Shown here: in pieces, positions 33,713 through 42,748 of the stretch
Position numbering within the stretch: position 1 is the stretch's first letter
How the letters are laid out: every line of letters begins with the position of its first letter
Assembly: GCF_030127145.1 (NCBI RefSeq)
Contig: NZ_CP126158.1
Location: 1,736,001 to 1,800,000, forward strand
Reading direction: 5' to 3'
Length of the DNA: 64,000 bases
Source of the DNA: Halobaculum halobium
GTDB taxonomy: Archaea > Halobacteriota > Halobacteria > Halobacteriales > Haloferacaceae
Made by a program: the position numbers and the translations under genes
The notes under the pieces: model-generated
Databases searched by the model: none
What the model saw: only the letters and a program-made list of their open reading frames with translations
Told to the model about the DNA's origin: nothing

Positions 33713-34567
33713 CTACAGCGCCTCCAGGAGGTTCACGTCCCGGACGATGCCGACGAGTTCACCGCCGGCCTGCAGCGGGAGCTGTTCGATGTCCTCGGTG
33801 ATCATCTCCTGTGCGGCCTCCTTGACCGAGCGGGTTCGCGAGACCGTCGTCACGTCCTCGGTCATGAACCCCGTCACCGGCTCGGCCGGGATCTCGACGT
33901 TCCGCGTGGGCACGTACGCCGCGCCGATGGCCTTGATGCCCTCCCACTTCCAGTCGTCGTCCTGATCGGCGATGGAGTCGCCGGTATCGTCCTCGCCCTC
34001 GACGACGCGAGCGACATCGAGGATGTCGACCTCGGTGAGCATCCCGTCCATGTCGCCGTCGTCGCCCAGCACGACCGCATACGGGACGTTCGCGAAGAAC
34101 AGCTGTCGCTCGGCGACCGTCAGCGGCGTGCCGGTGTACACCGTGTTCACGTCGGTGCCGGTCACGTCGGCGCAGACGGCGGCGGTGTCGACCTTGCCAC
34201 GAGCGATCGCAGCGACGATGTCGGTGACGGTGATGATGCCCGCCAGCGCGTCGCCGTTGTGTTCGTGGACGACGGGAATCCGGCGACTGCCGCTGAGCAT
34301 CACCTGCGCGGCGTCGCGGAGATTCGTGTCGGGGGTGACCGTCGGGGTCTCGCGCATCAACAGCGCGAGCTGGTCCTCGTCCGGCTTGTCGATGAGATCG
34401 TCGCGGGAAACGAGCCCCCGGTACACTTCCTCGTCGCCCTCGCCTTTCACGACCGGAACCGACGAGAAGCGGTACTCCTGGAGATACGTGAGGACGTCGT
34501 CGCGAGTACCGGGGAGCGACACCGTGACGAGGTCGGTCCGCGGCGTCATCGCGTCTGCTACGTTCAT
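33713..34567 (-). CDS. Four-CBS-domain protein
   Basis: The 284-residue protein consists of four CBS repeats (about residues 5-65, 70-130, 135-200, 215-280), starting MNVADAMTPRTDLVTVSLPG and ending GELVGIVRDVNLLEAL. CBS pairs usually bind adenosine nucleotides and act as energy or ionic-strength sensors. No effector domain is attached. It lies one base upstream of glyS, so it is cotranscribed. Confidence 0.9.
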   Translation of the reverse strand: MNVADAMTPRTDLVTVSLPGTRDDVLTYLQEYRFSSVPVVKGEGDEEVYRGLVSRDDLIDKPDEDQLALLMRETPTVTPDTNLRDAAQVMLSGSRRIPVVHEHNGDALAGIITVTDIVAAIARGKVDTAAVCADVTGTDVNTVYTGTPLTVAERQLFFANVPYAVVLGDDGDMDGMLTEVDILDVARVVEGEDDTGDSIADQDDDWKWEGIKAIGAAYVPTRNVEIPAEPVTGFMTEDVTTVSRTRSVKEAAQEMITEDIEQLPLQAGGELVGIVRDVNLLEAL

Positions 34568-34727
34568 ACCCCGCAGTGCGCCCCCACGCCTCTTGTATCA
34601 TGCGAAGGTGTTTCCGGCGGCTGTCCCGGGAACGCACCCGATCAATCGGACGCCGACACCGGCTCTGGCCCCTGTGAGTCGCTGTCAATCCGATGAGTTT
34701 ATCAGTGCGTATGTGAGAGGTATGCAT

Positions 34728-34880
34728 ATGACAACGAGGCACACGGGGCGCGAGCCCGGTGAGGTGATGGCGTCGGTGGACGAGAGCTCCGCGGAGTTCG
34801 TCATCGCGGACCTCGCATGCGACGACGCGTGGCTCGCCGTCGGCGAGGCGGACGCCCCGGTGCTTGAGAACTGGTGTTGA
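34728..34880 (+). CDS. Conserved 50-residue haloarchaeal protein (DUF7556-like)
   Basis: The protein starts MTTRHTGREPGEVMASVDESS and continues with the conserved AEFVIADLACDDAWLAV and DAPVLENW. I recall this as a very conserved haloarchaeal small family (DUF7556, not verified). A TTTATC box 30 bases before the ATG fits a leaderless start; an ATG six bases upstream and another at MASVDESS are alternatives. Function is unknown. Confidence 0.75.
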   Translation: MTTRHTGREPGEVMASVDESSAEFVIADLACDDAWLAVGEADAPVLENWC

Positions 34881-35003
34881 GAGGGTATCTCCCCCGCTGC
34901 GGCTGATCCGGTCGATTCTGTTCGGCTACCGAGAGACCAGGCGACGGGCAGCGTGCGGATTACCGATAGCTACGCGAGCGACCGACGGCGTCGTCGCCGC
35001 TTC

Positions 35004-35255
35004 TCAGATCTCGTCGTCGGGGTCATGGTCCCCGGCCATTCGCTCTGCCTCCGCAGCGTAGCGCTCGCGCCGCTCAACGTCGTCGATGCGTTCCGTGTCG
35101 CTCTCGTCGCGGTCGATCGCGGCGGTGATCGGCTTTCGCTGGAGCAACTCGATCGACGCCTGTCGGGTGTAGACGCGTCGACCGTCGACGCTCGCGTAGG
35201 TGAGCGTCACCGTCTGTCGGGTGTCGTACTCGCGGGAGACGAGCCAGAGGCGCAT
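35004..35255 (-). CDS. Conserved hypothetical protein
   Basis: An 83-residue protein starting MRLWLVSREYDTRQTVTLTYASVDGRRVYTRQ in outline: a predicted beta-rich first half followed by a charged helical tail ERRERYAAEAERMAGDHD. No family is recognised. It lies alone between the 50-residue gene and the transducer gene. Confidence 0.65.
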   Translation of the reverse strand: MRLWLVSREYDTRQTVTLTYASVDGRRVYTRQASIELLQRKPITAAIDRDESDTERIDDVERRERYAAEAERMAGDHDPDDEI

Positions 35256-35374
35256 GACACCCGATTCAAGCGCCGGCGAGAAAGGCTACCGGGGTCCGAA
35301 ACGGGCGGCTGTGTGGGTCCGAGTCCCGGGGCGTCGTTCGACGAGGCGAACCGAACCGTCCGCGTCGATGCAGA

Positions 35375-37180
35375 TCAGACGCCGAAGTTGAACCCGCCGT
35401 ACTCGTCTTCGTCCTCGGTCCCGTTCGGTTCCTCGGCCGGCTCAGTCGCCGCTTCGGTCCGCTCGTCCGGTTCCTCGACCGATTCGATGGTGACGCCGTC
35501 GCCCTCGTCGCCATCGTCGTTCTCCTTGCGAACCGCGGACGCGTCGATGGTGATCCCGCCGTCGGTTCGGAACTCGTGGTCCGACTCGGCGTCCGATCCG
35601 TCGGTCGTGGCAGCGCTGAACCCGGCGCTTTCGGCGTTCTTCCCGCGAAGATCGGCCACGCGATCGGACAGCTCGGCGATGGCCTCGCTCTGATCGTCGG
35701 TCGCGGCGACGATGCGGTCGGCGGCGTGTTCGGTCTCGGTCGACCGCTCGCGGACCTCTTCGATAGTCGCAGTGAGCTCCTCGACGGTGGCCGCCTGATC
35801 GTCGGTCGCACGCGATACCTCGGTGATGCCGTCGGCGGCCTGATCGATCGACGACGCGATGTCCTCGAACGCCTCCAACACGTCGTCGATCTGGTCGGCC
35901 GCGTGGTCGATCTGCTGGTGGCTCTGCTCGGCGGCGACGACCGTCGAGTCGGTCTGGCTCTGGAGCTCCTCGATGTTCCCCGTGATCTGCTCGGTGTGCT
36001 GGCGGGTCTCGTCAGCGAGGGTCTTCACCTCCTCGGCGACGACGGCGAACCCGTCGCCGTCCTTGCCCGCGCGGGCGGCCTCGATGTTCGCGTTGAGCGC
36101 GAGCAGGTTCGTCTGCTCGGCCACGTCGGAGATGACCTCCACGACCGCCTCGATGTCGTCCATCCGGTCGCCGAGATCGGTAACTGAATCGACGAGCTCC
36201 TCGCCGATATCGGTCACCTCCTCGGTCGCCTCGCGTGCGTCTTCGCTGGCATCGAGCCCGTCGGTAGCTGCCTCGCGCGCCTGTCCGGCGGCTGTGTCGA
36301 CCTCTTCGGCGGTGGCGGCGACCTCCTCCATCGACGCGGAGAACGTCTGCATCTCCGAAACGCCCTCCGAGAGGAGGTCGTTCTGTTCACCGACGTTCTC
36401 GGCGATCTCCTCGGCGGCGTCGACCGCCTCCTCGACGGAGTCCTCCAGCCGCACGGTCCCCTCGTCGACGCCGGCGGCCGTCTCTTGGAAGGCGGCAGCC
36501 ATCTCGTTCAGGTCGTCCACCACCGACAGGAGCCGTTCGTCGAGACAGTCGTCCTCGAACTGGGCGCGCTCGCTGAGATCCCCGGCCATCAACGAGGCCA
36601 TCGTCGCGCTGAGTTCGTTCACCAGCGCTTCGGCGGCCTCCTGGCGCTGTCTCTCCTCGGTCCTGTCCTGGACCGTCTCGACGACCGCGATCAACTCGTC
36701 GTCTTCGTACAGCGGCATCGCGCTGAAGTAGATGTGGCGCTCGTCGCCGTACTGATCGGTCATCACGCTGGTGTCGGCGTAGAGCCACGTCGACTCGTCT
36801 TTCAGGTCGACACCGAACTCCTCGTGGACCGACTTCGGGTGCTCCAGCACCTTGTCCGCGAGCGTCTGCGCACGACGGCCGTCAGGGTAGAACATCTCGC
36901 TGGCGTGTTCGTGCCCGATCGCCTCCTCCGCGGTCGCCCCGGTCAGCTCCTCGATCGCCGAGTTCCAGGCGATGATCTCGCCGTCGCTGTCCACCATGAA
37001 CACGGCGGAGCCGACGCCGTCGAGCAGCAGGTCGTCGTCGATGTTCAGTTCGTCGTCCGAGTCCGCCTCCTGTGTCGGGATCGGTTCGCCGTTCGCCTCG
37101 ACAGTTACCCCACCGTCGGCCAGTGGCTCTTCTTGAGCCGTCCCGGCGACCCACGCGCGGAGGCGGGTAAGTAATGACAT
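35375..37180 (-). CDS. Soluble PAS-domain chemotaxis transducer (MCP)
   Basis: The 601-residue receptor has no membrane helix. A PAS domain (about residues 52-175, with AVFMVDSDGEIIAWNSAIEELTG in outline) precedes a HAMP-like/helical segment and a methyl-accepting coiled coil (about 225-500). The conserved signalling tip is VAEQTNLLALNANIEAARAG. It is followed by an acidic, disordered tail of about 90 residues. It likely senses an internal redox or metabolic cue and signals to CheA-CheW. The ATG at 37180 is fixed by an ATTAAA box 30 bases upstream; an ATG at 37213 would overlap that box. The promoter carries the taxis dyad. Confidence 0.93.
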   Translation of the reverse strand: MSLLTRLRAWVAGTAQEEPLADGGVTVEANGEPIPTQEADSDDELNIDDDLLLDGVGSAVFMVDSDGEIIAWNSAIEELTGATAEEAIGHEHASEMFYPDGRRAQTLADKVLEHPKSVHEEFGVDLKDESTWLYADTSVMTDQYGDERHIYFSAMPLYEDDELIAVVETVQDRTEERQRQEAAEALVNELSATMASLMAGDLSERAQFEDDCLDERLLSVVDDLNEMAAAFQETAAGVDEGTVRLEDSVEEAVDAAEEIAENVGEQNDLLSEGVSEMQTFSASMEEVAATAEEVDTAAGQAREAATDGLDASEDAREATEEVTDIGEELVDSVTDLGDRMDDIEAVVEVISDVAEQTNLLALNANIEAARAGKDGDGFAVVAEEVKTLADETRQHTEQITGNIEELQSQTDSTVVAAEQSHQQIDHAADQIDDVLEAFEDIASSIDQAADGITEVSRATDDQAATVEELTATIEEVRERSTETEHAADRIVAATDDQSEAIAELSDRVADLRGKNAESAGFSAATTDGSDAESDHEFRTDGGITIDASAVRKENDDGDEGDGVTIESVEEPDERTEAATEPAEEPNGTEDEDEYGGFNFGV

Positions 37181-37204
37181 ACTCCTACGGCTCTGCGAAT
37201 CCTG

Positions 37205-37238
37205 TTTAATCATTACCGTCTAAGAATCACTCCCGATA
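37205..37238 (-). promoter_or_regulatory. Transducer promoter with taxis dyad
   Basis: On the minus strand TATCGGGAGTGATT (37238-37225) starts 28 bases before ATTAAA (37210-37205), and the transducer ATG lies 30 bases after that box. The right half has one mismatch (GATT for GATA). Confidence 0.55.
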
Positions 37239-37358
37239 GCTGGTGCGATCCCCGTTCACGGGGCCGCCGTCCGACCGTCGCCCGACGACTGTCCGGGGAC
37301 GGTCTGTCGCTCCTTCGACGCGTCAGCCTCAAGCGCGCGGAACTCTCATCTCCCCGCG

Positions 37359-39092
37359 ATGGACGCGAGCGCGGTTCGCGAGCGTGCGGCAGACCTCCCG
37401 CGCGAGCCGGGGATCTACCAGTTCCTCGATGGTGATACCGTCCTCTACGTCGGGAAGGCGGTGGATCTCCGCGATCGGGTGCCGTCGTACGCCGACCCGC
37501 GGTCGGCCCGGGTCCGACAGATGGTCGACCGTGCCGACGCGCTCGATTTCGCGGTCACCGACACGGAGACGCAGGCGCTGTTGTTGGAGGCGAACCTGAT
37601 CAAGCGGCTCAACCCTCGATTCAACGTCCGACTCAAGGACGACAAGTCGTACCCGCTGGTGCAGCTGACCGACCACCCGGTAGCGCGGATCGAAGCGACG
37701 CGCGACCCCGACGAGGCCGCGACCGTCTTCGGCCCGTTCACCGACAAGGGGCGCGTCGACACCGTGATCAAGGCGATCCGCGAGACGTACGGGCTGCGTG
37801 GCTGTTCGGACCACAAGTACGAGGACCGCGCGCGCCCCTGCCTCGACTACGAAATGGGGCTCTGCTCGGCACCCTGTACGGGCGAGATAACCGAGGCCGC
37901 CTACCGGGAGGACGTCGAGGCGGCGACCCGATTCTTCGAGGGGGAGACCGGCGCCCTCGCCGACCCGCTGCGCCGGGAGATGGAGGCGGCCGCGCAGGCG
38001 CAGGAGTTCGAGCGCGCCGCGAACCTCCGCGATCGCCTTGACGCCGTCGAGTCGTTCCACGGCGAGGGCGAAGAAGCGGTCTCTGACCGGTCCGACGAGC
38101 GCGCGGTCGACGTGCTCGGCGCGGCCGTCGAGGGCGACTCGGCGGTCGTCGCTCGCCTCCACAGCGAACGTGGCCAACTCGTCGACCGTTCTCGACACTC
38201 GCTGGACGCCCCCGACGCCGAGGATCGGGTCGCCGAGGTGCTGTCGGCGTTCCTCGTGCAGTACTACGCCGAACGCGAGCTTCCGGAGGCGATCTTGCTC
38301 TCGGAGCGACCGCCCGACGAGGACGTGCTCGCGTGGCTGGAGGCCGAAGGCGTCGCCGTCCGCGTCCCCGGAGCGGGACGGGAAGCGAAGCTCGTCGACC
38401 TCGCGCTCAAGAACGCCCGCAGCGGTCCGACCAGACGCGACGAGCTGTCGGCGCTGGCCGACGCGCTCGGCGTCGACCGCCCCGAGCGTATCGAAGCGTT
38501 CGACGTGAGCCACGCGCAGGGCAAGCAGGTCGTCGGCTCGGACGTGTGCTTCGTCGACGGGAGCGCCGTGACTGGTGACTACCGGCGGAAGAAGCTCACC
38601 GACCGCAACGACGACTACGCGAACATGCGCGAACTGATGAAGTGGCGCGCCGAACGCGCTGTCGAGGGGCGCGACGACCGGCCGGACCCGGACCTGCTGC
38701 TGATCGACGGTGGCGACGGACAGCTCGGCGCCGCCCGCGACGCGCTCAGCGAGGTCGGCTGGGACGTTCCCGCGGTGGCGCTCGCCAAGGAGGAGGAGCT
38801 GGTGATCGCTCCCGATCGGGTGCACCGCTGGGACGACGATGCGCCCCACCTCCACCTGCTGCAGCGCGCACGTGATGAGGCCCACCGGTTCGCCGTTCAG
38901 TACCACCAGACGCTGCGCGACGACGTGTCGACGGTGCTCGACGAGGTGCCGGGCGTCGGCGCCGAGACGCGCCGGCGACTCCTGCGGCGCTTCGGCTCCG
39001 TCGAGAACGTCCGTGCGGCCAGCGAGGACGACCTCCTCGACGTTCCCGGTGTCGGCGAGAAGACCGCCCAAGCGCTCCATTCACGGCTGTAG
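37359..39092 (+). CDS. uvrC: UvrABC excinuclease subunit C
   Basis: The 577-residue protein has the GIY-YIG nuclease domain ([18 protein letters not shown] from about residue 17), a UvrB-binding UVR motif near 205-235 ([24 protein letters not shown] in outline), the RNase H-like 5' nuclease domain with [18 protein letters not shown], and C-terminal helix-hairpin-helix motifs [13 protein letters not shown] and [12 protein letters not shown]. It makes both incisions in nucleotide excision repair with UvrA and UvrB. Haloarchaea acquired this bacterial system. It is slightly shorter than E. coli UvrC. Confidence 0.96.
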   Translation: MDASAVRERAADLPREPGIYQFLDGDTVLYVGKAVDLRDRVPSYADPRSARVRQMVDRADALDFAVTDTETQALLLEANLIKRLNPRFNVRLKDDKSYPLVQLTDHPVARIEATRDPDEAATVFGPFTDKGRVDTVIKAIRETYGLRGCSDHKYEDRARPCLDYEMGLCSAPCTGEITEAAYREDVEAATRFFEGETGALADPLRREMEAAAQAQEFERAANLRDRLDAVESFHGEGEEAVSDRSDERAVDVLGAAVEGDSAVVARLHSERGQLVDRSRHSLDAPDAEDRVAEVLSAFLVQYYAERELPEAILLSERPPDEDVLAWLEAEGVAVRVPGAGREAKLVDLALKNARSGPTRRDELSALADALGVDRPERIEAFDVSHAQGKQVVGSDVCFVDGSAVTGDYRRKKLTDRNDDYANMRELMKWRAERAVEGRDDRPDPDLLLIDGGDGQLGAARDALSEVGWDVPAVALAKEEELVIAPDRVHRWDDDAPHLHLLQRARDEAHRFAVQYHQTLRDDVSTVLDEVPGVGAETRRRLLRRFGSVENVRAASEDDLLDVPGVGEKTAQALHSRL

Positions 39093-39325
39093 GACCCAGT
39101 CCCAGGCTATCGATTCCTCGCCGTTACAGGGGGTTCGGCTCGTAGGCTAACTGGCGATCATTCGTCGGCTCGCCCCCGGATACGGGCGCTCGCGGCGTCG
39201 GGGATGGATCGCGCACCCGCCGTGTTCCCCGACGGCCGTAACTACGTCACGCGAGCGTATGGGCTCGTATTCACGGAAGAAGGCTCGGATCGAACAAGCC
39301 GTCGGCCACAGCAGGCGCGGGACCG

Positions 39326-40003
39326 CTACTGCGTCCGGAACGCGCGGTCGCCGGCGTCGCCGAGGCCGGGGACGATGAACCCCTCGTCGTTGAGTTCGTC
39401 GTCGATGGCGACGGTGAGCAGGTCGGCCTCGGGCGTCGCTTCGGCCACGCGCGTGAGTCCGTCGGGAGCGGAGACGGCCGAGAGCACGAACAGGTCCTCC
39501 GGCTCGGGGTTCTCCGCGAGCACGTGGTCGAGCACGGCGCACATCGTCGATCCCGTCGCGAGCATCGGATCGGCGACGATGACGGTGTCTTCCCCGGTTA
39601 TCTCGGGCAGCTTCGTGTAATCGATCTCGATCGGGAAGGTGCCGTCCTCGTCCATCCCGGCCTCCTCGTTGCGACCGGCGGAGATGACGCCCTGCTTGGC
39701 CCGCGGGAACGCCTTCAACAGTCCCTCGACGAACGGCGTCGCCGCGCGAAGGACGTTGATGATGACGACGTTGTCGAGCCCCTTCACGCGCTCGCCGGTC
39801 GTCTCCGCCAGCGGCGTCTCGATGGAGACGAACTCAGTCTCCATCGCGCCGTCGATGATCTCGTAGCCACAAATGCGGCCCAACTTCACCAGCCCCTTTC
39901 GGAACGCCACCTGCTCCGTCTCCACGTCGCGCAGGCGAGACAGCGTGTCCTTCGCCAGCGCGTGCGTGATGAGGTGTGCGTCCCCTCGGTCCTCGATAGC
40001 CAT
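39326..40003 (-). CDS. upp: Uracil phosphoribosyltransferase
   Basis: The 225-residue enzyme makes UMP from uracil and PRPP. The PRPP-binding loop [19 protein letters not shown] is near residues 137-155, and the C-terminal uracil site ends [16 protein letters not shown]. The N-terminal [15 protein letters not shown] is typical. A GATTATG box about 30 bases upstream supports a short-leader or leaderless transcript. The 230 bases between it and uvrC hold no recognised gene. Confidence 0.95.
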   Translation of the reverse strand: MAIEDRGDAHLITHALAKDTLSRLRDVETEQVAFRKGLVKLGRICGYEIIDGAMETEFVSIETPLAETTGERVKGLDNVVIINVLRAATPFVEGLLKAFPRAKQGVISAGRNEEAGMDEDGTFPIEIDYTKLPEITGEDTVIVADPMLATGSTMCAVLDHVLAENPEPEDLFVLSAVSAPDGLTRVAEATPEADLLTVAIDDELNDEGFIVPGLGDAGDRAFRTQ

Positions 40004-40223
40004 CGTTGTTCAGACGTTGCTCCGTGGGCGGTCATAATCCCGTTGGCTCGCGCGCCCCCTGCGTGAGTGTCGCGCGCGGGCGTTCGACCGCGACTGATCG
40101 CTCGTGTTCGAGCGCCCGATACACTGTGATTTCGTCGATCGTCGATCGACGCTACGTCGTTTACCGCCCGAGATCGTCGGTTTCGAAACGTTTACCGGAG
40201 GCTCGGTCGGCTAGATACGTGAT

Positions 40224-41138
40224 ATGACGAAAGTCAGCGTGATCGGCGCGGCTGGAACGGTCGGCGCCGCGGCCGGCTACAACATCGCGCTCCGGGACAT
40301 CGCGGACGAACTCGTGTTCGTCGACATCCCGGACATGGAGGAGACGACGATCGGCCAGGCGGCCGACACCAACCACGGCGTCGCGTACGACTCCAACACG
40401 CGAATCCGACAGGGCGGCTACGAGGCCACCGAGGGCTCCGACGTCGTCGTGATCACGGCGGGTATCCCACGCAAGGAGGGACAGACTCGGATCGATCTCG
40501 CGGGCGACAACGCGCCGATCATGGAGGACATCGGCGAGTCGCTTCGCGAGTACAACGACGACTTCGTCTCGATCACCACGTCGAACCCCGTGGACCTGCT
40601 CAATCGCCACCTGTACGAGAGCGGCGAGCGCGCCCGCGAGAAGGTGATCGGCTTCGGCGGTCGCCTCGACTCCGCGCGCTTCCGGTACGTCCTCTCCGAG
40701 CGCTTCGACGCACCGGTGAAGAACGTCGAGGCGACGATCCTCGGCGAGCACGGCGACGCGCAGGTCCCCGTGTTCTCGAAGGTCCGCGTCGACGGTGCGG
40801 ATCCGGAGTTCACCGCCGACGAGAAAGAGGAGATCCTCGGCGATCTCCAGGAGTCGGCGATGGACGTCATCTCCCGAAAGGGCGCGACTGAGTGGGGCCC
40901 GGCGACCGGCGTCGCCCACATGGTCGAGGCGGTCGTCCGCGACACCGGCGAGGTGCTCCCCGGCTCGATCGCCCTGGAGGGCGAGTTTGGCCACGACGAC
41001 ACCGCCTTCGGCGTCCCGGTGAAGCTCGGATCGACCGGCGTCGAGGAGGTCGTCGAGTGGGACCTCGACGACTACGAGGTCGACCTCATGGACGAGGCGG
41101 CCGGGAAGCTCGCCGACCAGTACGACAAGATCGCGTAA
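40224..41138 (+). CDS. mdh: Malate dehydrogenase (LDH-like)
   Basis: The 304-residue protein starts with the NAD-binding [18 protein letters not shown] glycine loop. The substrate loop [13 protein letters not shown] holds the arginine that selects malate over lactate, and the catalytic His is in [13 protein letters not shown]. It matches the tetrameric halophilic malate dehydrogenase. It interconverts malate and oxaloacetate in the TCA cycle. Confidence 0.95.
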   Translation: MTKVSVIGAAGTVGAAAGYNIALRDIADELVFVDIPDMEETTIGQAADTNHGVAYDSNTRIRQGGYEATEGSDVVVITAGIPRKEGQTRIDLAGDNAPIMEDIGESLREYNDDFVSITTSNPVDLLNRHLYESGERAREKVIGFGGRLDSARFRYVLSERFDAPVKNVEATILGEHGDAQVPVFSKVRVDGADPEFTADEKEEILGDLQESAMDVISRKGATEWGPATGVAHMVEAVVRDTGEVLPGSIALEGEFGHDDTAFGVPVKLGSTGVEEVVEWDLDDYEVDLMDEAAGKLADQYDKIA

Positions 41139-41222
41139 GCGGGTACTGCGCCCGGACTCCGGCGCGCGATCTGTTCCGAGTGACCGCCCTCGTTTTTGAC
41201 GCCGCCGTCCCACCGGGAACGT

Positions 41223-42107
41223 ATGGACTCGACAGTCATCGTCACCGGCGGTCTCGGGCGTTCGGGCCGTTGGATCGTCGATCGGCTCGCTGACGATCAC
41301 GAGGTCGTCTGCGTCGATCTCGACCATCCCGGCTACGAAGTGACCCCGCGCGAGAACCTCGACTTCCGCGCCGCCGACCTCACCGACGCGGGCGAGACGT
41401 TCGACCTCGTCGGCGACCTCGACCCGGACGCGGTCGTCCACTGGGGCTCACACCCGTCGCCGACGCGGCACGCGGGGAGCCGCGTCTTCCAGGACAACGT
41501 CGCCGGCGCGTACAACGTCCTTGTCGCCGCCGGCCGCGCGGACGCGACCGTCGTGCAGGCGTCGAGCGAGAGCGCCTACGGCCTCGCGTTCGCCGAGGAG
41601 ACCCCACTCCCGGCGGAACTCCCGATCACCGAGGAGCATCCGATGCGGCCCGAGGACCCGTACGGCACCGGGAAGGTCGTCGCCGAGGAGGTCGCCGACA
41701 TGGTGCACCGTCGCCACGGCGTCTCGGCCACTTCCGTCCGCCCGTCGTGGATCCAGTACCCGGGGGAGTACGCCTGCAGCGACGTCGACGACCTCGCCGA
41801 CGGCGCCGGCAACTGTTGGTCGTACGTCGACGTGCGCGACGTGGCCACCCTCGTTGCCCGCGCGGTCGCCGATCCGCCCGCAGGCCACGAGGCGGTCCAC
41901 GTCGCCGCTGCCGACAACTACCTCGGCCGCCCGACGGCGACGGCGGTCGAAGAGCGGTTCGGCCGGCTTCCGGACGACTGCGACCTCGACGGCGAGCAGT
42001 CGGCGCTGTCGACGGCGAAGGCGGCCGAGCTGTTCGACTGGAGTCCCGAGCACGAGTGGCGAACCGCGCGCGACGCGGACGTGCCGGCGCCCGAACTGTG
42101 GAGGTAG
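41223..42107 (+). CDS. NAD-dependent epimerase/dehydratase (extended SDR)
   Basis: The 294-residue protein has the Rossmann loop TGGLGRSGRWIVD (residues 8-20) and an extended-SDR active site: Ser in QASSESAYG near 103 and the Tyr-x-x-x-Lys motif in DPYGTGKVVAEE near 138. The C-terminal half carries a substrate-binding domain with WSYVDVRDVATLVARAV. Substrate is probably a nucleotide sugar but cannot be told. A GTTTTTG box 30 bases before the ATG gives it its own promoter. Confidence 0.85.
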   Translation: MDSTVIVTGGLGRSGRWIVDRLADDHEVVCVDLDHPGYEVTPRENLDFRAADLTDAGETFDLVGDLDPDAVVHWGSHPSPTRHAGSRVFQDNVAGAYNVLVAAGRADATVVQASSESAYGLAFAEETPLPAELPITEEHPMRPEDPYGTGKVVAEEVADMVHRRHGVSATSVRPSWIQYPGEYACSDVDDLADGAGNCWSYVDVRDVATLVARAVADPPAGHEAVHVAAADNYLGRPTATAVEERFGRLPDDCDLDGEQSALSTAKAAELFDWSPEHEWRTARDADVPAPELWR

Positions 42108-42296
42108 CGCGCGAAGGTTCATACCCGATGCCGGGGCCAGCCACCGCGTGCGCTGACGCGTGCCGCGACCGGTTCGCGGGTGTGCGGCATCCCGGTCGCG
42201 GGTCGACTGTGCCGCCTATTCGCCATCTCGCGGGGTCGCCGTCTCTCCGCGGCCACCGAGGCAACGACTAAATCGCTGGCTCGCACAGCCGAAGGT

Positions 42297-42500
42297 ATGG
42301 CCGACTCCTGTGACGCGTGCGGATCGTCGGTGGAGGACGCGCTCGCTCGAACGATCCGGCTGTCGGTCGATCGCTCGACCGTCGACGAGCAGCGACTGTG
42401 CCCGGGCTGTTTCGCCGACTGGATCGACCGCTACGAGCAGCAGATGCAGTCGGAGCCGGACGTGACGATCGACGAGGAGAACGACATCATCGTCGACTGA
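42297..42500 (+). CDS. Small CxxC zinc-binding protein
   Basis: The 67-residue protein starts MADSCDACGSSVEDALARTI and has two CxxC pairs (CDAC and CPGC) around VDEQRLCPGCFADWIDRYE. The acidic tail ends DENDIIVD or similar. I recall this as a conserved haloarchaeal family (DUF7569, not verified). An ACTAAATC box about 30 bases upstream supports the ATG. It converges with another small zinc protein. Confidence 0.78.
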   Translation: MADSCDACGSSVEDALARTIRLSVDRSTVDEQRLCPGCFADWIDRYEQQMQSEPDVTIDEENDIIVD

Positions 42501-42501
42501 G

Positions 42502-42684
42502 TCAGAACTCGACCGAACAGGTCGTCTCGACCGCGAGCCCCTCTTCATCGATGTGTGCCGCCAGACAGCCGTAGTTGCAGAACGGCGTCTCGGTGTCGTC
42601 CCCGCCGTCGCGGACGTACACCGGATCGTGGACGGTCACGTCACAGCCGCAGTACGCACAGTCGTCGTGCTCGGCGTCGCTCAT
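42502..42684 (-). CDS. Small zinc-binding protein (DUF7576-like)
   Basis: The 60-residue protein carries CAYCGCDV, then TPFCNYGCLAAHI, giving two CxxC-like metal pairs, and ends with a further Cys (TTCSVEF). It resembles treble-clef haloarchaeal proteins I recall as DUF7576 (not verified). Its stop is one base from the stop of the convergent small zinc protein. Confidence 0.75.
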   Translation of the reverse strand: MSDAEHDDCAYCGCDVTVHDPVYVRDGGDDTETPFCNYGCLAAHIDEEGLAVETTCSVEF

Positions 42685-42748
42685 TGCCGAGCGAAACCGC
42701 CGCGAACGGAAAAGTCGGTCGCCGACCCGGGCGGTCGATCGCCGTCGC

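Noticed and set aside
37178-37213. ATG at 37213 as the transducer start
   Set aside because: That ATG overlaps the ATTAAA box; the ATG at 37180 lies at the leaderless distance.
41193-41197. T5 run between mdh and the epimerase gene as a terminator
   Set aside because: It lies 30 bases before the next ATG and more likely serves as that gene's TATA-like box; a double role cannot be shown.
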